A stretch of 64,000 nt of DNA, taken from assembly GCA_963825405.1 (NCBI GenBank), contig CAWGTB010000003.1, positions 806,001 through 870,000 of the forward strand. The letters are read 5' to 3'. Numbering within the stretch: position 1 is the stretch's first letter; every line of letters begins with the position of its first letter. Source of the DNA: JACPNO01 sp963825405 (lineage in GTDB: Bacteria > Acidobacteriota > Terriglobia > Bryobacterales > Bryobacteraceae). Positions 18,003-26,996 of the stretch are shown piece by piece. Position numbers and translations under genes: made by a program. The notes below the pieces were generated by a model. The model was not told the origin of the DNA and searched no databases. It worked only from the letters and a program-made list of their open reading frames with translations.

Positions 18003-18988
18003 TTGACGCTTTCCGCCGCAGCGATTTTCATCGGCACCTGGATTGTTTCCCTTGGTTTGCGGAATCAGCCGGTCGCGCGCAGGATCTCAAAAATGTGGCC
18101 CTCAGCCGAAGCGGCAAATGGCTGGCTGCGGGAACCTCGCGGGGGGCGATCACGATCTGGAACCAGACAACTGGAGAAGTTCCACGGCATTTCTCTTTTT
18201 CCCGAGGTTCGTTGAATGACCTGCAATTCAGCCCCGACGAGCGCGTCCTCGCCATTGCCAGCCGAGGCCTGGATCTCTACGACCTGGAAGCATCTGCCGC
18301 TCCCCGGTTTGTCCGTTCTGACGGCCGGAACTACGGCACCAGCCGGTTCAGCGAGGACGGACACACGATTTTGGTTATCACCGGAACCGGCGCTATCGAA
18401 ATCCTCGACACAAGTTCCGGCGCGACCCGGCTCAACGCCTGTTGTTCCACAATCTATGGCGAAGTCCTGTTCACACCCGAAGGGCGCAACATCGCCAGTG
18501 CCGGTCATTGGCCGAGTCTCTGGGACGCGCGTTCAGGCCAACTCGCCGCGCATTTCACCAAGGAAAGAGAAGTCGCCACGTTTCGTCCGATCGCATTCGA
18601 CAGCGCGCTGGACGCGATTTTCCTGGGCTCCCAGGATGGCCGGGTCTACGCCTGGAAGCTCACGACCAGCGCGGCTCTGGCGGTATCGCCCGCCACCTCG
18701 GATTACGTCGATACAATTGCTGTCTTGCGCGGCGGATGGGTTGCATATGCCGGCTTCGGCAAAGGAGTCCGGCTGTGGAATCTCCAGACCGGGCAGACGC
18801 GTTCCATGACCTGCGCTCATCCAACCAGCAATCTGGTTCCCGCGCCTGATGGCACATCCATCCTCTTCGGCACGACGACAAGCGGTCAGAAGCTAAGTGG
18901 GGCAGGTCCCCGACCTGCCCTTTCAGAGACTGTTCTTTGGCAGGTCGGGGACCTGCCCCACTTTACTTTGCCCGGTTATCGCCAATAA
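18003..18988 (+). CDS. WD40-repeat protein, frameshifted near the start, C-terminus formed by a palindromic repeat
   Basis: A beta-propeller protein. WD40-like blades are visible: ALSRSGKWLAAGTSRGAITI, FSPDERVLAIASRGLDLYDL, FTPEGRNIASAGHWPSLWD and GSQDGRVYAWKL. The good reading frame has a first GTG at 18095, in the middle of a blade. A hydrophobic leader (LSAAAIFIGTWIVSLGL) sits in another frame from TTG 18003, so an indel near 18075-18090 is likely and the protein is probably membrane-anchored or exported. The last 32 residues, from about 18897, are encoded by a family A palindrome. They look nothing like a propeller, so the element probably truncated or replaced the original end. Its 3' end overlaps accC on the other strand by 26 bases. 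Confidence 0.6.
18897..18961. repeat. Family A palindromic repeat, copy 2
   Basis: Left arm 18897-18918 and right arm 18940-18961 are perfect inverted copies. The element lies at the convergent 3' ends of the WD40 gene, whose reading frame runs through it, and accC, whose stop is 2 bases beyond it. Confidence 0.88.
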
Positions 18989-20330
18989 ATCGCTGGATGA
19001 AGCGCGTGTCGAAATTTCCCGCCAGGAAATCGGGGTCCGCCAGAATTCGCCGGTGCAGGGGAATCGACGTGTGAATCCCTTCCACGATGAAAAGCTCGAG
19101 CGCGCGGCGCATGCGCTGGATGGCTTCATCGCGATCCCGGCCGTGGGTGATCAGCTTGGCCACCAGCGAATCGTAGTAGGGCGGGATGACGTAATCCGTA
19201 AATGCCGCCGTGTCCACGCGCACGCCGATGCTGCCCGGCACATTGAAGGCAGTGATGCGGCCCGGCGATGGGGCGAACGTGTCCGGATTTTCGGCATTCA
19301 CTCGGCATTCAAGCGCGTGCCCGCCTGGCATGATGCGGCCTGCCAGGATACTGGGTAGTGATTCGCCAGCGGCAATGAGGATCTGGCTCTTGACCAGATC
19401 GACGCCGGTCACCAGCTCCGTCACCGGATGCTCTACCTGAATCCGGGCGTTCACTTCGATGAAGTAGAGCTGCCCGGTTTCGTCCATGAGGAATTCGACC
19501 GTGCCCGCGTTGGTGTAGCCTACCGCGTGAATGGCTTCGCGCAATTTTTCCGAAATAGTGCGCCGCAGCTCCGGCTTCAGGGCGGGGGAAGGGGATTCCT
19601 CCACCAGCTTCTGGTGGCGGCGCTGGATGCTGCACTCGCGCTCGCCCAGAACTTCGACATTGCCGTGATGGTCGGCGAGCACTTGGAATTCGATGTGGCG
19701 CGGCGCCGAGATGTATTTCTCCAGGTAAATATCCGGGGAGCCGAACGCGGCGCCGGCTTCCTGCTGCGCTTGCGCCAACAATGCGGCCAGCTCGGGCGGG
19801 ATGTTCACGATGCGCATGCCCCGTCCGCCGCCGCCCGCCGAGGCTTTCAGAATTACCGGATAGCCGATGGACGCCGCCGTTTCCAGCGCCTCTTCCGCGG
19901 ATTGTATGACGCCGCCCGAGCCCGGCAATATCGGCACGCCGGCGTCGTGCATGATAGCGCGGGCGCGCTCCTTGAGACCCATCACTTCAATCACGTCCGG
20001 ACGCGGCCCGATGAATTTGATACCAGAAACCTCGCAGACCTCGGCGAAGCGAGCGTTTTCGCTGAGAAAGCCGTAGCCGGGGTGGATGGCGTCCACGTTG
20101 GTGATCTCGGCGGCGCTGATGATGGACGGGATATCCAGGTAGCTACGCGCGCTTTTCGCGGGGCCGATGCAAATCGCTTCATCGGCGAAACGCACCGGGA
20201 GGCTGTGGCGGTCGGCTTCGGAATAGACAGCTACGGTCTGGATGCCGAGGTCTTTGCACGCCGAAATGACGCGCAAAGCGATTTCCCCACGGTTGGCGAT
20301 GAGGATTTTCTTAAACGGCGCGGATCGCAA
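18963..20330 (-). CDS. accC: Acetyl-CoA carboxylase biotin carboxylase subunit
   Basis: Carboxylates the biotin of BCCP using ATP and bicarbonate, the first step of fatty acid synthesis. Intact, 455 residues. The N-terminal biotin-carboxylase fold opens with FKKILIANRGEIALRVI and contains NVDAIHPGYGFLSENARFA. The ATP-grasp domain has the glycine-rich loop KASAGGGGRGMRIV, and the substrate-binding EVNARIQVEHPVTE is present. The C-terminal domain ends in the family's usual region. It overlaps accB by 20 bases, so the two are co-translated. The gene's stop is 2 bases from a family A repeat that probably closes the minus-strand operon. Confidence 0.97.
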   Translation of the reverse strand: MRSAPFKKILIANRGEIALRVISACKDLGIQTVAVYSEADRHSLPVRFADEAICIGPAKSARSYLDIPSIISAAEITNVDAIHPGYGFLSENARFAEVCEVSGIKFIGPRPDVIEVMGLKERARAIMHDAGVPILPGSGGVIQSAEEALETAASIGYPVILKASAGGGGRGMRIVNIPPELAALLAQAQQEAGAAFGSPDIYLEKYISAPRHIEFQVLADHHGNVEVLGERECSIQRRHQKLVEESPSPALKPELRRTISEKLREAIHAVGYTNAGTVEFLMDETGQLYFIEVNARIQVEHPVTELVTGVDLVKSQILIAAGESLPSILAGRIMPGGHALECRVNAENPDTFAPSPGRITAFNVPGSIGVRVDTAAFTDYVIPPYYDSLVAKLITHGRDRDEAIQRMRRALELFIVEGIHTSIPLHRRILADPDFLAGNFDTRFIQRFIGDNRAK

Positions 20331-20778
20331 ACAGGCCCTCTCCGTACTCGACGGGCTGACCGTTCTGAACCAGCTTACTTTCGATCACCCCGGCGATGTC
20401 GGCCTCGATCTCATTCATCAGTTTCATGGATTCGATGATGCAGAGTACTTTGCCCGGCTGCACCGTTTCGCCGATCTTCACGAACGGCGGCGAGCCCGGC
20501 GACGCGCTTTCGTAGAAAGTGCCCACGATGGGCGATTTCACCAGGGCGTGGGCGGCTTTGGCCGGCGGTTCGGGCGGGGCAGGAGCAGGCGCCGGGGCAG
20601 CGGCCACAGGCTGCGGCGCGGCCGGCAGCACGATCTCACGCACGCCATTCTCTACCGTGCGGCGGATACGCACCCGGTTTTCACCCCGCTGTAACTCCAG
20701 CTCAGCTACCCCGGTCTCCGAGACCAGCTGGATCAGCTCGCGAATCTCATGCAGTGTCACAACGGAATAGCTTAGCAC
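20311..20778 (-). CDS. accB: Biotin carboxyl carrier protein of acetyl-CoA carboxylase
   Basis: Carries the biotin arm between AccC and carboxyltransferase. The C-terminal biotinyl domain has the biotinylated Lys in IIESMKLMNEIEA and the preceding SPIVGTFYESASPGSPPF (the protruding-thumb type). The middle linker is Pro/Ala-rich (AAAPAPAPAPPEPPAK). The N-terminus VTLHEIRELIQLVSETG is typical. GTG 20778 opens the frame, but the in-frame GTG 20760 gives the more usual start; neither has a clear ribosome binding site. The gene lies just upstream of accC and is separated from the Xaa-Pro peptidase by a large family B repeat. Confidence 0.95.
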   Translation of the reverse strand: MLSYSVVTLHEIRELIQLVSETGVAELELQRGENRVRIRRTVENGVREIVLPAAPQPVAAAPAPAPAPPEPPAKAAHALVKSPIVGTFYESASPGSPPFVKIGETVQPGKVLCIIESMKLMNEIEADIAGVIESKLVQNGQPVEYGEGLFAIRAV

Positions 20779-20805
20779 CAGCGGAGGGGTGGTGGGGACT
20801 ACAGC

Positions 20806-20960
20806 ACATTTCTCGCAGAGACGCAGGAACCCCTCAACACATTTCTCGCAGAGACGCAGAGTACGCAGAGAAAACCGAACTAATTCTCTCTCTCTTCAGT
20901 TTCTCTGAGATTCTTACAAATCTGCGGTGCACGACTCTGCGTCTCTGCGAGAGATTCTTA
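20806..20960. repeat. Family B palindromic repeat, copy 3 (compound)
   Basis: Two left arms (about 20808-20826 and 20840-20874) and one right arm (about 20935-20957) can pair alternatively. An internal reversed GATTCTTACAAAT segment is the inverse of the TTTGTAAGAAT that precedes other copies. It fills the gap between accB and the peptidase gene and reaches the latter's stop codon. Confidence 0.82.
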
Positions 20961-22043
20961 TAGAACCCGTAAGTTTTTTGGCGTCGGCGTCAGCACCTCG
21001 CAGCCGTTGTGGGTAACGACCACTGTATCCTCTATGCGAATCCCGCCGAAGCCTTCCAGATACACGCCGGGCTCGATGGTGACGGCCATGCCGGGCGCGA
21101 GCACGGTGATGTCCCGCTTACCCAGGCGCGGGGGCTCGTGAATTTCGAGGCCCAGCCCGTGGCCGGTCGAATGGACAAAAGCCCGGTCCATGCCATGTTT
21201 GCGCAGCACTCGCCGCGCTGCCCGGTCCACGGCTTGGGCTTCGACACCCGACTTCACCGCCGCAATGCCCGCCAGTTGCGCTTCGAGCACGGCCGCATAG
21301 GCCCGCTTCACGCGAGTGCCGGGACGCCCCAGAAATAGCATGCGGGTCATGTCGCTGGCATAGCCTTCGCACATGGCACCCATATCTACCAGGATCAGGC
21401 TGTTGGCGCGAAACACGGCCGCCGTGGGCTGAGCGTGAGGCAAAGCGGTGCGGGCACCCGTCGCCACAATAGTCTCGAACGCCGCGCCTTCCGCGCCTAA
21501 ACGCCGCATGCGGTAGTCCAACTCGGCAGCGAGTTCCTTTTCCGACATGCCCAGGCGTACGCCGGACACCGCCCGCTCGAAGGCACGCGAATTCACCTGC
21601 ACCGAATCGCGGATCAGCGCAATCTCAGCATCCGACTTGATCATGCGCTGCTGCTCGATCCAGCCCCCGACCGGTTCGGCAGAACTCTTGAGCGGTAGTC
21701 CCTCCTTCAGGGATTGGTACATCTCGAAGCTCATGCGACCGCGCTCGAATCCCACGCGCCGGGTTTTCCGCTTGCCCAGGATGGGCAGAACGTGATCGAG
21801 CAGCGGCCCGGTACCCACTTTCACGCGGCAGTCCGCCTCTTGCGCGGCCTGAATGCGATAGCGGGGGTCGGTGAATAGAACGGCTTCGGCGTCGGGTAGT
21901 ACCAGCAGCATGCCATTGCTGCCGGTAAATCCGCTCAGATAGCGCACGTTGGCGGCGGAGGAGACTAGGAACGCGTCCAGTTTTTCTGCTGTCATCCGCT
22001 GCTGAAGCAAGCTCCGGCGCTGCCGGAAGCCGCTACTTGGCAC
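20958..22043 (-). CDS. pepP: Xaa-Pro aminopeptidase, M24B family
   Basis: Cytoplasmic dinuclear-metal peptidase releasing N-terminal residues preceding proline. The N-terminal creatinase-like domain has LDAFLVSSAANVRYLSGFTG. The pita-bread domain carries all five metal ligands: two Asp in LILVDMGAMCEGYASDMTR, His in VHSTGHGLGLEIHE, Glu in AVTIEPGVYLEG and Glu in GIRIEDTVVVT. GTG 22043 is selected because AGGAG at 22051-22055 lies 7 bases upstream; it overlaps the preceding lipoprotein gene by 11 bases. About 361 residues, normal for short bacterial PepP/PepQ enzymes. Location upstream of accB-accC is a common bacterial arrangement. Confidence 0.92.
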   Translation of the reverse strand: MPSSGFRQRRSLLQQRMTAEKLDAFLVSSAANVRYLSGFTGSNGMLLVLPDAEAVLFTDPRYRIQAAQEADCRVKVGTGPLLDHVLPILGKRKTRRVGFERGRMSFEMYQSLKEGLPLKSSAEPVGGWIEQQRMIKSDAEIALIRDSVQVNSRAFERAVSGVRLGMSEKELAAELDYRMRRLGAEGAAFETIVATGARTALPHAQPTAAVFRANSLILVDMGAMCEGYASDMTRMLFLGRPGTRVKRAYAAVLEAQLAGIAAVKSGVEAQAVDRAARRVLRKHGMDRAFVHSTGHGLGLEIHEPPRLGKRDITVLAPGMAVTIEPGVYLEGFGGIRIEDTVVVTHNGCEVLTPTPKNLRVL

Positions 22044-22662
22044 GTTCAAGCTCCTGCGCCAGCAGCAGGGCGCGATCCGCCAGTTCCACCGCCTGCTGGG
22101 TTTCACTACGATCCAGCGCCTGGCGCGATTGTTTGGTGAAAGAGCGGATGCGTTCTACCGCGCTGCGCTGATCGTTGTTGAGTGGGCGTGCAGAAAGGCG
22201 GTCGACCGTTTCCTCGGCCTGGCGCAAACGCTTTTCGGTCTCCTCGACAAGCTGGCGGCGCTCGTCGGCTGGCAGCAGGGGCTCGATACGCGCGCGCTGC
22301 GTCTCGGCGGGATGTGTGGCGTCGGCGGTGGGATCAGGAGGCTCGGGCTTGGCCTGTGCAGCGGCCGGAGCGCGGCGGACTGGCTTCACTGACGGATTTA
22401 CAGGCGGCGGCTCTGGCAGCATCACGGGTTGGGTCGCTAGCGCTTCCGGATCGATGGGCTGGGGTTTGGGCAATCGAACTTGCGTCTGCGGGATCGATAA
22501 CGGCTCGCCTGCCGAATCGGCGGGCTTCGCGTCCGCTTGAGATGGGCGCGCCGCTGAAGGCGCTGGCGGAGGCGGGGTTTTCGCCTGCGGATCGCCCCGC
22601 AGGGAGCATCCGGCCAACCCCAGGCCGAGCAATAACGCCAATGAGAGAGTGGTCCGTTTCAA
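22033..22662 (-). CDS. Proline-rich lipoprotein with C-terminal coiled coil, function unknown
   Basis: A 209-residue predicted lipoprotein. The signal peptide (TTLSLALLLGLGLAGC) has a clear lipobox LAGC. A long Pro/Ala-rich, probably disordered linker follows (about residues 28-115). The C-terminal 90 residues are helical and charged (ERRQLVEETEKRLRQAEETV, RSAVERIRSFTKQSRQALDR, AVELADRALLLAQELERAK) and resemble a TPR-like or coiled-coil hairpin. I cannot name a family. It lies 10 bases downstream of the histidine kinase gene and overlaps the peptidase gene, so co-transcription is likely. Confidence 0.75.
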   Translation of the reverse strand: MKRTTLSLALLLGLGLAGCSLRGDPQAKTPPPPAPSAARPSQADAKPADSAGEPLSIPQTQVRLPKPQPIDPEALATQPVMLPEPPPVNPSVKPVRRAPAAAQAKPEPPDPTADATHPAETQRARIEPLLPADERRQLVEETEKRLRQAEETVDRLSARPLNNDQRSAVERIRSFTKQSRQALDRSETQQAVELADRALLLAQELERAK

Positions 22663-22672
22663 AGCAGCTCCC

Positions 22673-24505
22673 TCAACTTGTAGCCACGGCTTTGGCCAGG
22701 CAGATCACGAAAGTGGCGCCTTTCCCAGGCTCGCTGGCGAAGTCGATTGTACCATCATGCAATTGTACGATCCGGAAAGTCATGGCCAGGCCGATTCCCG
22801 ACCCTTTTTCCTTGGTCGTAAAGTACAGCCGGAATATCTTTTCCCGTAGGGCTTGCGGAATGCCGGGACCGGAATCGGCGATGCGAATCTCGGCATTTTC
22901 ACCCATCGCCGCCGATTCGAAACGCAGCCGGCCCCCCGCCGGCATGGCTTCCACCGCATTGATGACGATATTCAGGATTGCCTGTTTCAGTAGATCGCGG
23001 TCCACCCGAATTAACGTCCCCTCGGCGCGCTGTTCGACCGAGACCTCGATGCCTCTGGCGTCGGCCAGCGGCTTGGCTAGAGCGACGATCTCGCGCACGA
23101 AAGTTTCCAGCGGCACTTCCACCAGGTTCAAAGCTACTGGCCGATTGAAGTCGAGAAAGGTCTTCACCACGCGGTCCAGACGGACGATTTCGCTCGCAAT
23201 GATATCCATTTGCGGCCCTAGATCGGTCGAACCCTGCGCCAGCTTCAAGCGCGCGAGTTCCACGTGGGTAAGGATGGCGTTCAGCGGATTCTTCACTTCG
23301 TGCGCGACTCCGGCGGTGATGCGTCCGATGGCTTCCAGACGATTGGCTGTTTGCAGTTGGCGGCCGAGTTGCCGCGTGGCTTCCGGATCGCGCAGCCGGA
23401 CCATTAGAGCGGCGCCGGAGCCGAGGCCATCGCCGGTCTCGACCGACAACAGCGCATTAAAGATATCGCCGGCATTGTCACGCGGCATCGGTACGCGCAG
23501 ATTGCGGATCGCGCGGCCGGATTCAGCGGCTTCTTCCAGCAAGAGTCCGACCGAGGTTGCGGGCGGGAACACGTCGGCGAGAGATTTGCCCAGCAGATCG
23601 TCGCGGTCCCGCGCCAGGAATTTTCGCACCGCGCCGGCGGCAACCACCAGACGGCGGTCGCGTCCGAAAATGAGCACCGCGTCTTCAAGCTCGGCCATAA
23701 GGCGCTCGAAATTGCCGCGCAAGTCGGAAACCTGATACTGCGCGCCACGCAACTGCTGGCCCAGCAGGTTCACTTTGGACGCCACTACGTGGAACTCGTC
23801 GTCCGAGGAAGCGGGAGCGGGGCTGGCGTCTGGCAGCTCGAACTGGCCGCTGGCCAGCAAATCAAGCATGCGCCCCAGTTTGCCTAGCGGGCGGTAGGCG
23901 ATGGTTGAGAAGAGAAATGCCGCGACGATGGCGCCTCCCAGAGAGGCAGCAGAAATTTCGGCATGCGACCGCAGAGTGGGCGTGATGTCTTTACGCATCA
24001 ACCCGGTGTACACCACGACCCGGACGAAGAGAACCGGCGCGCGATCGCCCGATGAAGCCAGTGCCTGCGAGAGCTGGTAGTTCTGCGGATCGCCCGATAA
24101 CACCTTCAGCTTATCCCGGAAGCTGCCTTCCACCACCGGACGGAAATTCGGGTATTGCCCAAACTGCATGAGCGTGCGGCTGGGGTCGCTGCTCGCCAAA
24201 ATGTTGTCCTTCGGATCGCAGACGGAAATTTCGAGTAGCGACGATTTTGTGCCGGCCATGATATCCAGCAACTGCCCGGGCAGATCGGGATCCTTCAACA
24301 CCGCTTCCTGAATGGGCAGGGTGAGATCGCGGTTCAGATTGCGCCGCACGACATCCACCGCGGTGCGCTTGAAATAATCGGCGCGTTCCAGGGTGGATTC
24401 GAATTGGGTGGAAATTTCGCGCGCCAGATCCAGGCCGGAGACGACGCCCACAATCAGGCCCATCCAGATAACCGACCAGAGGGTGAGGCGCGCCCGCAGA
24501 CTCAT
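22673..24505 (-). CDS. Sensor histidine kinase (HAMP-PAS-HisKA-HATPase), NtrB-like, orphan
   Basis: A 610-residue membrane sensor. Transmembrane helix 1 is about residues 9-27 (WSVIWMGLIVGVVSGL), followed by an extracytoplasmic sensing region to about 182. Helix 2 (about 188-205) leads into a HAMP-like linker (RPLGKLGRMLDLLASGQFEL). A PAS domain (about 265-375) contains LEDAVLIFGRDRRLVVAAG. The phospho-accepting His is near residue 402 in GVAHEVKNPLNAILTHVELA. The ATPase has the N-box NIVINAVEAMPAGG, G1 IADSGPGIP and G2 KGSGIGLAMTFRIV. The VAHEVKNPLNAI form points to the NtrB/AtoS/ZraS group that pairs with sigma-54 activators. No response regulator is adjacent, so the partner is unknown. Confidence 0.93.
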   Translation of the reverse strand: MSLRARLTLWSVIWMGLIVGVVSGLDLAREISTQFESTLERADYFKRTAVDVVRRNLNRDLTLPIQEAVLKDPDLPGQLLDIMAGTKSSLLEISVCDPKDNILASSDPSRTLMQFGQYPNFRPVVEGSFRDKLKVLSGDPQNYQLSQALASSGDRAPVLFVRVVVYTGLMRKDITPTLRSHAEISAASLGGAIVAAFLFSTIAYRPLGKLGRMLDLLASGQFELPDASPAPASSDDEFHVVASKVNLLGQQLRGAQYQVSDLRGNFERLMAELEDAVLIFGRDRRLVVAAGAVRKFLARDRDDLLGKSLADVFPPATSVGLLLEEAAESGRAIRNLRVPMPRDNAGDIFNALLSVETGDGLGSGAALMVRLRDPEATRQLGRQLQTANRLEAIGRITAGVAHEVKNPLNAILTHVELARLKLAQGSTDLGPQMDIIASEIVRLDRVVKTFLDFNRPVALNLVEVPLETFVREIVALAKPLADARGIEVSVEQRAEGTLIRVDRDLLKQAILNIVINAVEAMPAGGRLRFESAAMGENAEIRIADSGPGIPQALREKIFRLYFTTKEKGSGIGLAMTFRIVQLHDGTIDFASEPGKGATFVICLAKAVATS

Positions 24506-24515
24506 GGCAACATCA

Positions 24516-25487
24516 TCAGCCGGGCAGCAGCAGCAACTTGCCTGCCGTGGCTCGGCTTTCCAGGTCGCGATGCGCCTGCGCCGCGTCGGCCAATTTGTAG
24601 GTTCGATCGATCTGCAATTTCAGTTTGCCGGAAGCGATCCAACCCAAAACATCACCCGCGCGCCAGAGCAGTTCTTCACGCGTCGCGCAGTGGTGGCCTA
24701 GCGAAGGCCGCGTCAGAAACAGGGAGCCCTTTGGGTTGAGGATATTGGGATCGATGGGCGCGACAGGGCCGCTGGACTGGCCGAAGAGCACCATCATGCC
24801 GCGCGGGCGGATACAATTGAGGCCTTTCAAGAAGGTAGTGACGCCGACTGAATCATAGACAACATCCACGCCGAGCCCTCCGGTGAGGCGCTTTACTTCA
24901 ACTTCGAAATCCTGCTGGGTGTAGAAAATTACTTCGTCGATGCCCGCCGAGCGCGCGAGCGCCGCTTTGGCTTCGGTGGACACCGTGCCGAGCACGCGTG
25001 CGCCGAGCATTTTGGCCATCTGCACAATCAGGCGTCCGGCGCCGCCCGCGGCAGCATGCACAAGGCACGTGTCGCCGGCTTTCAGCGGAAAAGTTGAGTG
25101 CGTCAGGTAATGCGCGGTCATGCCTTGCAACATGGCGGCGGCAGCAGTCTTGAGGTCGGTGCCTTCGGGAACCTTGACCAGTTGCGCGGCGGGCACGACG
25201 GCGTATTCGGCGTAAGAGCCGCGGGTCATGGCCCAGGCCACGCGTTCGCCGGGTTGAACTCCGGTGGTATCGGGGCCAACGGCGTCCACCACGCCCGCGC
25301 CCTCCATGCCAAGCGTTGTGGGCAGGTCCGCCTTATACAGGCCGGTGCGAAAGTAGACGTCGATGAAATTTACCCCGGCCGCGGCGACCTTGATGCGGGC
25401 TTGCTGCGGACCGGGCTCGGGCGTCGGGACATCGACGTATAGCATTCTCTCGGCACCGCCGCACTCTTTTACCTGGATGGCCTTCAT
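24516..25487 (-). CDS. NADPH:quinone oxidoreductase / zinc-independent MDR family
   Basis: A 323-residue medium-chain dehydrogenase/reductase without the structural zinc cysteines, as in QorA-type quinone reductases. The N-terminal GroES-like domain has VKVAAAGVNFIDVYFRTGLY-like sequence and LGMEGAGVVDAVG. The Rossmann domain has VHAAAGGAGRLIVQMAKMLG, the AxxGGxG NADPH-binding motif, and DVVYDSVGVTTF. The PNILNPKGSLFLTRPSLGHH and LASGKLKL-like C-terminal signature of the quinone oxidoreductase family is present. It reduces quinones or enones with NADPH. Its start overlaps the upstream unknown gene by four bases (ATGA). Confidence 0.9.
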   Translation of the reverse strand: MKAIQVKECGGAERMLYVDVPTPEPGPQQARIKVAAAGVNFIDVYFRTGLYKADLPTTLGMEGAGVVDAVGPDTTGVQPGERVAWAMTRGSYAEYAVVPAAQLVKVPEGTDLKTAAAAMLQGMTAHYLTHSTFPLKAGDTCLVHAAAGGAGRLIVQMAKMLGARVLGTVSTEAKAALARSAGIDEVIFYTQQDFEVEVKRLTGGLGVDVVYDSVGVTTFLKGLNCIRPRGMMVLFGQSSGPVAPIDPNILNPKGSLFLTRPSLGHHCATREELLWRAGDVLGWIASGKLKLQIDRTYKLADAAQAHRDLESRATAGKLLLLPG

Positions 25488-26035
25488 GGGAATCCTTTGC
25501 GTAAGGCGCGCCGCAAATGGGCAGCCGTTGCATAGAGTAGCAGATACAGAAAAATGAACGGGAAGCGCAGAATCTCGATCGCCGCGTGCGCCGCGCTGCT
25601 CCCGGCGAAACCCGCGCGGTATTTGGCAAATTGCCGGATCGCCGGCCCGTGGGCGTAATCCAGCCAGAAAAAATCGCCATTTTCGTTGACGACAAAAACC
25701 TTAGCCGCGAGCGTGGCGGCCAGCGTCCATTTCCATTTGGTGAGGATCGGCTCGCCGGAGCAGACCATGCCCATCACGGCATATTTGTTGCGCCGCAGTT
25801 GGCTGATCAGCCCCCGGCGCGCGCCGCGATAATCGTTGACATCGAAAATGGTGGTGGTTTCGGCGTGCAGGCCTACAGGAATTCCGCCGTAACAGGTGAG
25901 CACATCGATGGTAAGGGGCTGGCCAAAATAGGCTTGCAGGGCCGGCAGCGCGCGCTCCAGCGGACGCCGCGACCCGCTTTCGACCAACAGGATCCGCGGC
26001 GATTGGGGAATCCGCCGCCTGAAAAAATACCGCAC
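25484..26035 (-). CDS. Hypothetical protein, 183 aa
   Basis: Not assigned to a family with confidence. The N-terminal part reads like a nucleotide- or sugar-binding alpha/beta domain (SPRILLVESGSRRPLERALP, YFGQPLTIDVLTCYGG), then YAVMGMVCSGEPILTKWKW and KVFVVNENGDFFWLDYAHG. A hydrophobic C-terminal helix (LRFPFIFLYLLLYATAAHL) and a basic tail suggest membrane attachment with the bulk in the cytoplasm. The ILLVE...VDVL pattern recalls ADP-heptose/glycosyltransferase-like proteins, but key motifs are not visible. It is translationally coupled to the quinone oxidoreductase (ATGA) and follows dagK by 7 bases. Confidence 0.65.
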   Translation of the reverse strand: MRYFFRRRIPQSPRILLVESGSRRPLERALPALQAYFGQPLTIDVLTCYGGIPVGLHAETTTIFDVNDYRGARRGLISQLRRNKYAVMGMVCSGEPILTKWKWTLAATLAAKVFVVNENGDFFWLDYAHGPAIRQFAKYRAGFAGSSAAHAAIEILRFPFIFLYLLLYATAAHLRRALRKGFP

Positions 26036-26042
26036 AATTTGA

Positions 26043-26981
26043 CTATACCGGAGTCCGATAATCGGGCGGTATCAGTAGCGTCAGCGCGTCCGGAACGATC
26101 TCGACGGTGGCCGGGAGCAGGCCCGCATACTCGCCATCGGTTTGCAGATGAACCGGCCCAGTGGTAACGGTCGAGAGCACCACCCGGCTGGCGCGTAGGA
26201 AAGTTACGCCGCTCATGCCTTCCAGCCGTCCCGTCGACATTCCCATCAGATATTTGACGTAACGAGCACCGTGGCCGCCTTCGAACAGCACAATTTCGAA
26301 GCGATCATCCAGCAGGCTGGTGTGACGCGCGATGGCAAAATCGCCGCCATAATTGCGCACCCGGCTGGTGAGAGCAAACGAACAGCGATGCGTGTGCCCG
26401 TCGATTGCGACCTCGAACTCGGGCAAACGATTGACGATTTGCGCGAAGCCGGCCACCCAATAACTGAGCTTGCCGAAGCGGGCCTTGAAACCGTCGCTCA
26501 CCCGGTGCACCGTATCGGCGTCGAACCCCGCTCCGGCCATCAGCAGAAAATGGCGCGCGCGCGTGCCTGATTCCAGGCGCCCGAGTGCGATACGGCGGGG
26601 CACCGATCCGGCAATGCGCTTCGCCGCGACCAGCATATTATTGCCCAGCCCCAATTCATTGGCCAGGACATTGGCTGTGCCGCCAGGCAAGATTCCCAAA
26701 GGCACGGTTGACTTCACCATGCCGGCAATTACTTCATTGATCGTGCCATCGCCGCCCGCCGTTAAGATGAGCTCCGCGCCGCCTTCGATCGCGCGCCGCG
26801 CGATGTCCCCGGCGGTCGAGGGGCCGGTAGTGGGCTCGAGAGTTACCTGGTAGCCGGCCGCGGCCAGCAGATGCCGTGCCTGCTCCAGCCGATGGAAGCG
26901 CCGTCCCTTCAAGCCGCCGGCAAATGGGTTGTAAATGATGGTTGTACGCTGCAGTGAAGTGAGTCCCGATGCTCCGATCAT
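26043..26981 (-). CDS. Diacylglycerol kinase-family lipid kinase (YegS/DagK type)
   Basis: Phosphorylates diacylglycerol or a related lipid, recycling it for phospholipid synthesis. About 312 residues. The nucleotide-binding core shows TTIIYNPFAGG at the start, the catalytic-loop motif LTAGGDGTINEVIAGM and LPGGTANVLANELG. AGAGFDADTVHRV follows, and the C-terminal beta-domain contains VHLQTDGEYAG. ATG 26981 is the first reasonable start. The upstream extension of the open frame runs through ligA and is not real. The gene diverges from ligA with only 15 bases between the two start codons. Confidence 0.9.
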   Translation of the reverse strand: MIGASGLTSLQRTTIIYNPFAGGLKGRRFHRLEQARHLLAAAGYQVTLEPTTGPSTAGDIARRAIEGGAELILTAGGDGTINEVIAGMVKSTVPLGILPGGTANVLANELGLGNNMLVAAKRIAGSVPRRIALGRLESGTRARHFLLMAGAGFDADTVHRVSDGFKARFGKLSYWVAGFAQIVNRLPEFEVAIDGHTHRCSFALTSRVRNYGGDFAIARHTSLLDDRFEIVLFEGGHGARYVKYLMGMSTGRLEGMSGVTFLRASRVVLSTVTTGPVHLQTDGEYAGLLPATVEIVPDALTLLIPPDYRTPV

Positions 26982-26987
26982 TATAAT
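26982..26987 (+). promoter_or_regulatory. -10 element (TATAAT) giving a near-leaderless ligA transcript
   Basis: TATAAT ends 9 bases before the ligA ATG at 26997, with no Shine-Dalgarno between them. It lies in the palindrome CATTATAATG, which also covers the dagK start codon on the other strand. The second leaderless-type promoter in the window, after 9870. Confidence 0.45.
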
Positions 26988-26996
26988 GGAATACGC

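Noticed and set aside
19428..20438. Long plus-strand open frame opposite accC and accB
   Set aside because: It is antisense to intact biotin carboxylase and carrier genes and has no features of its own.
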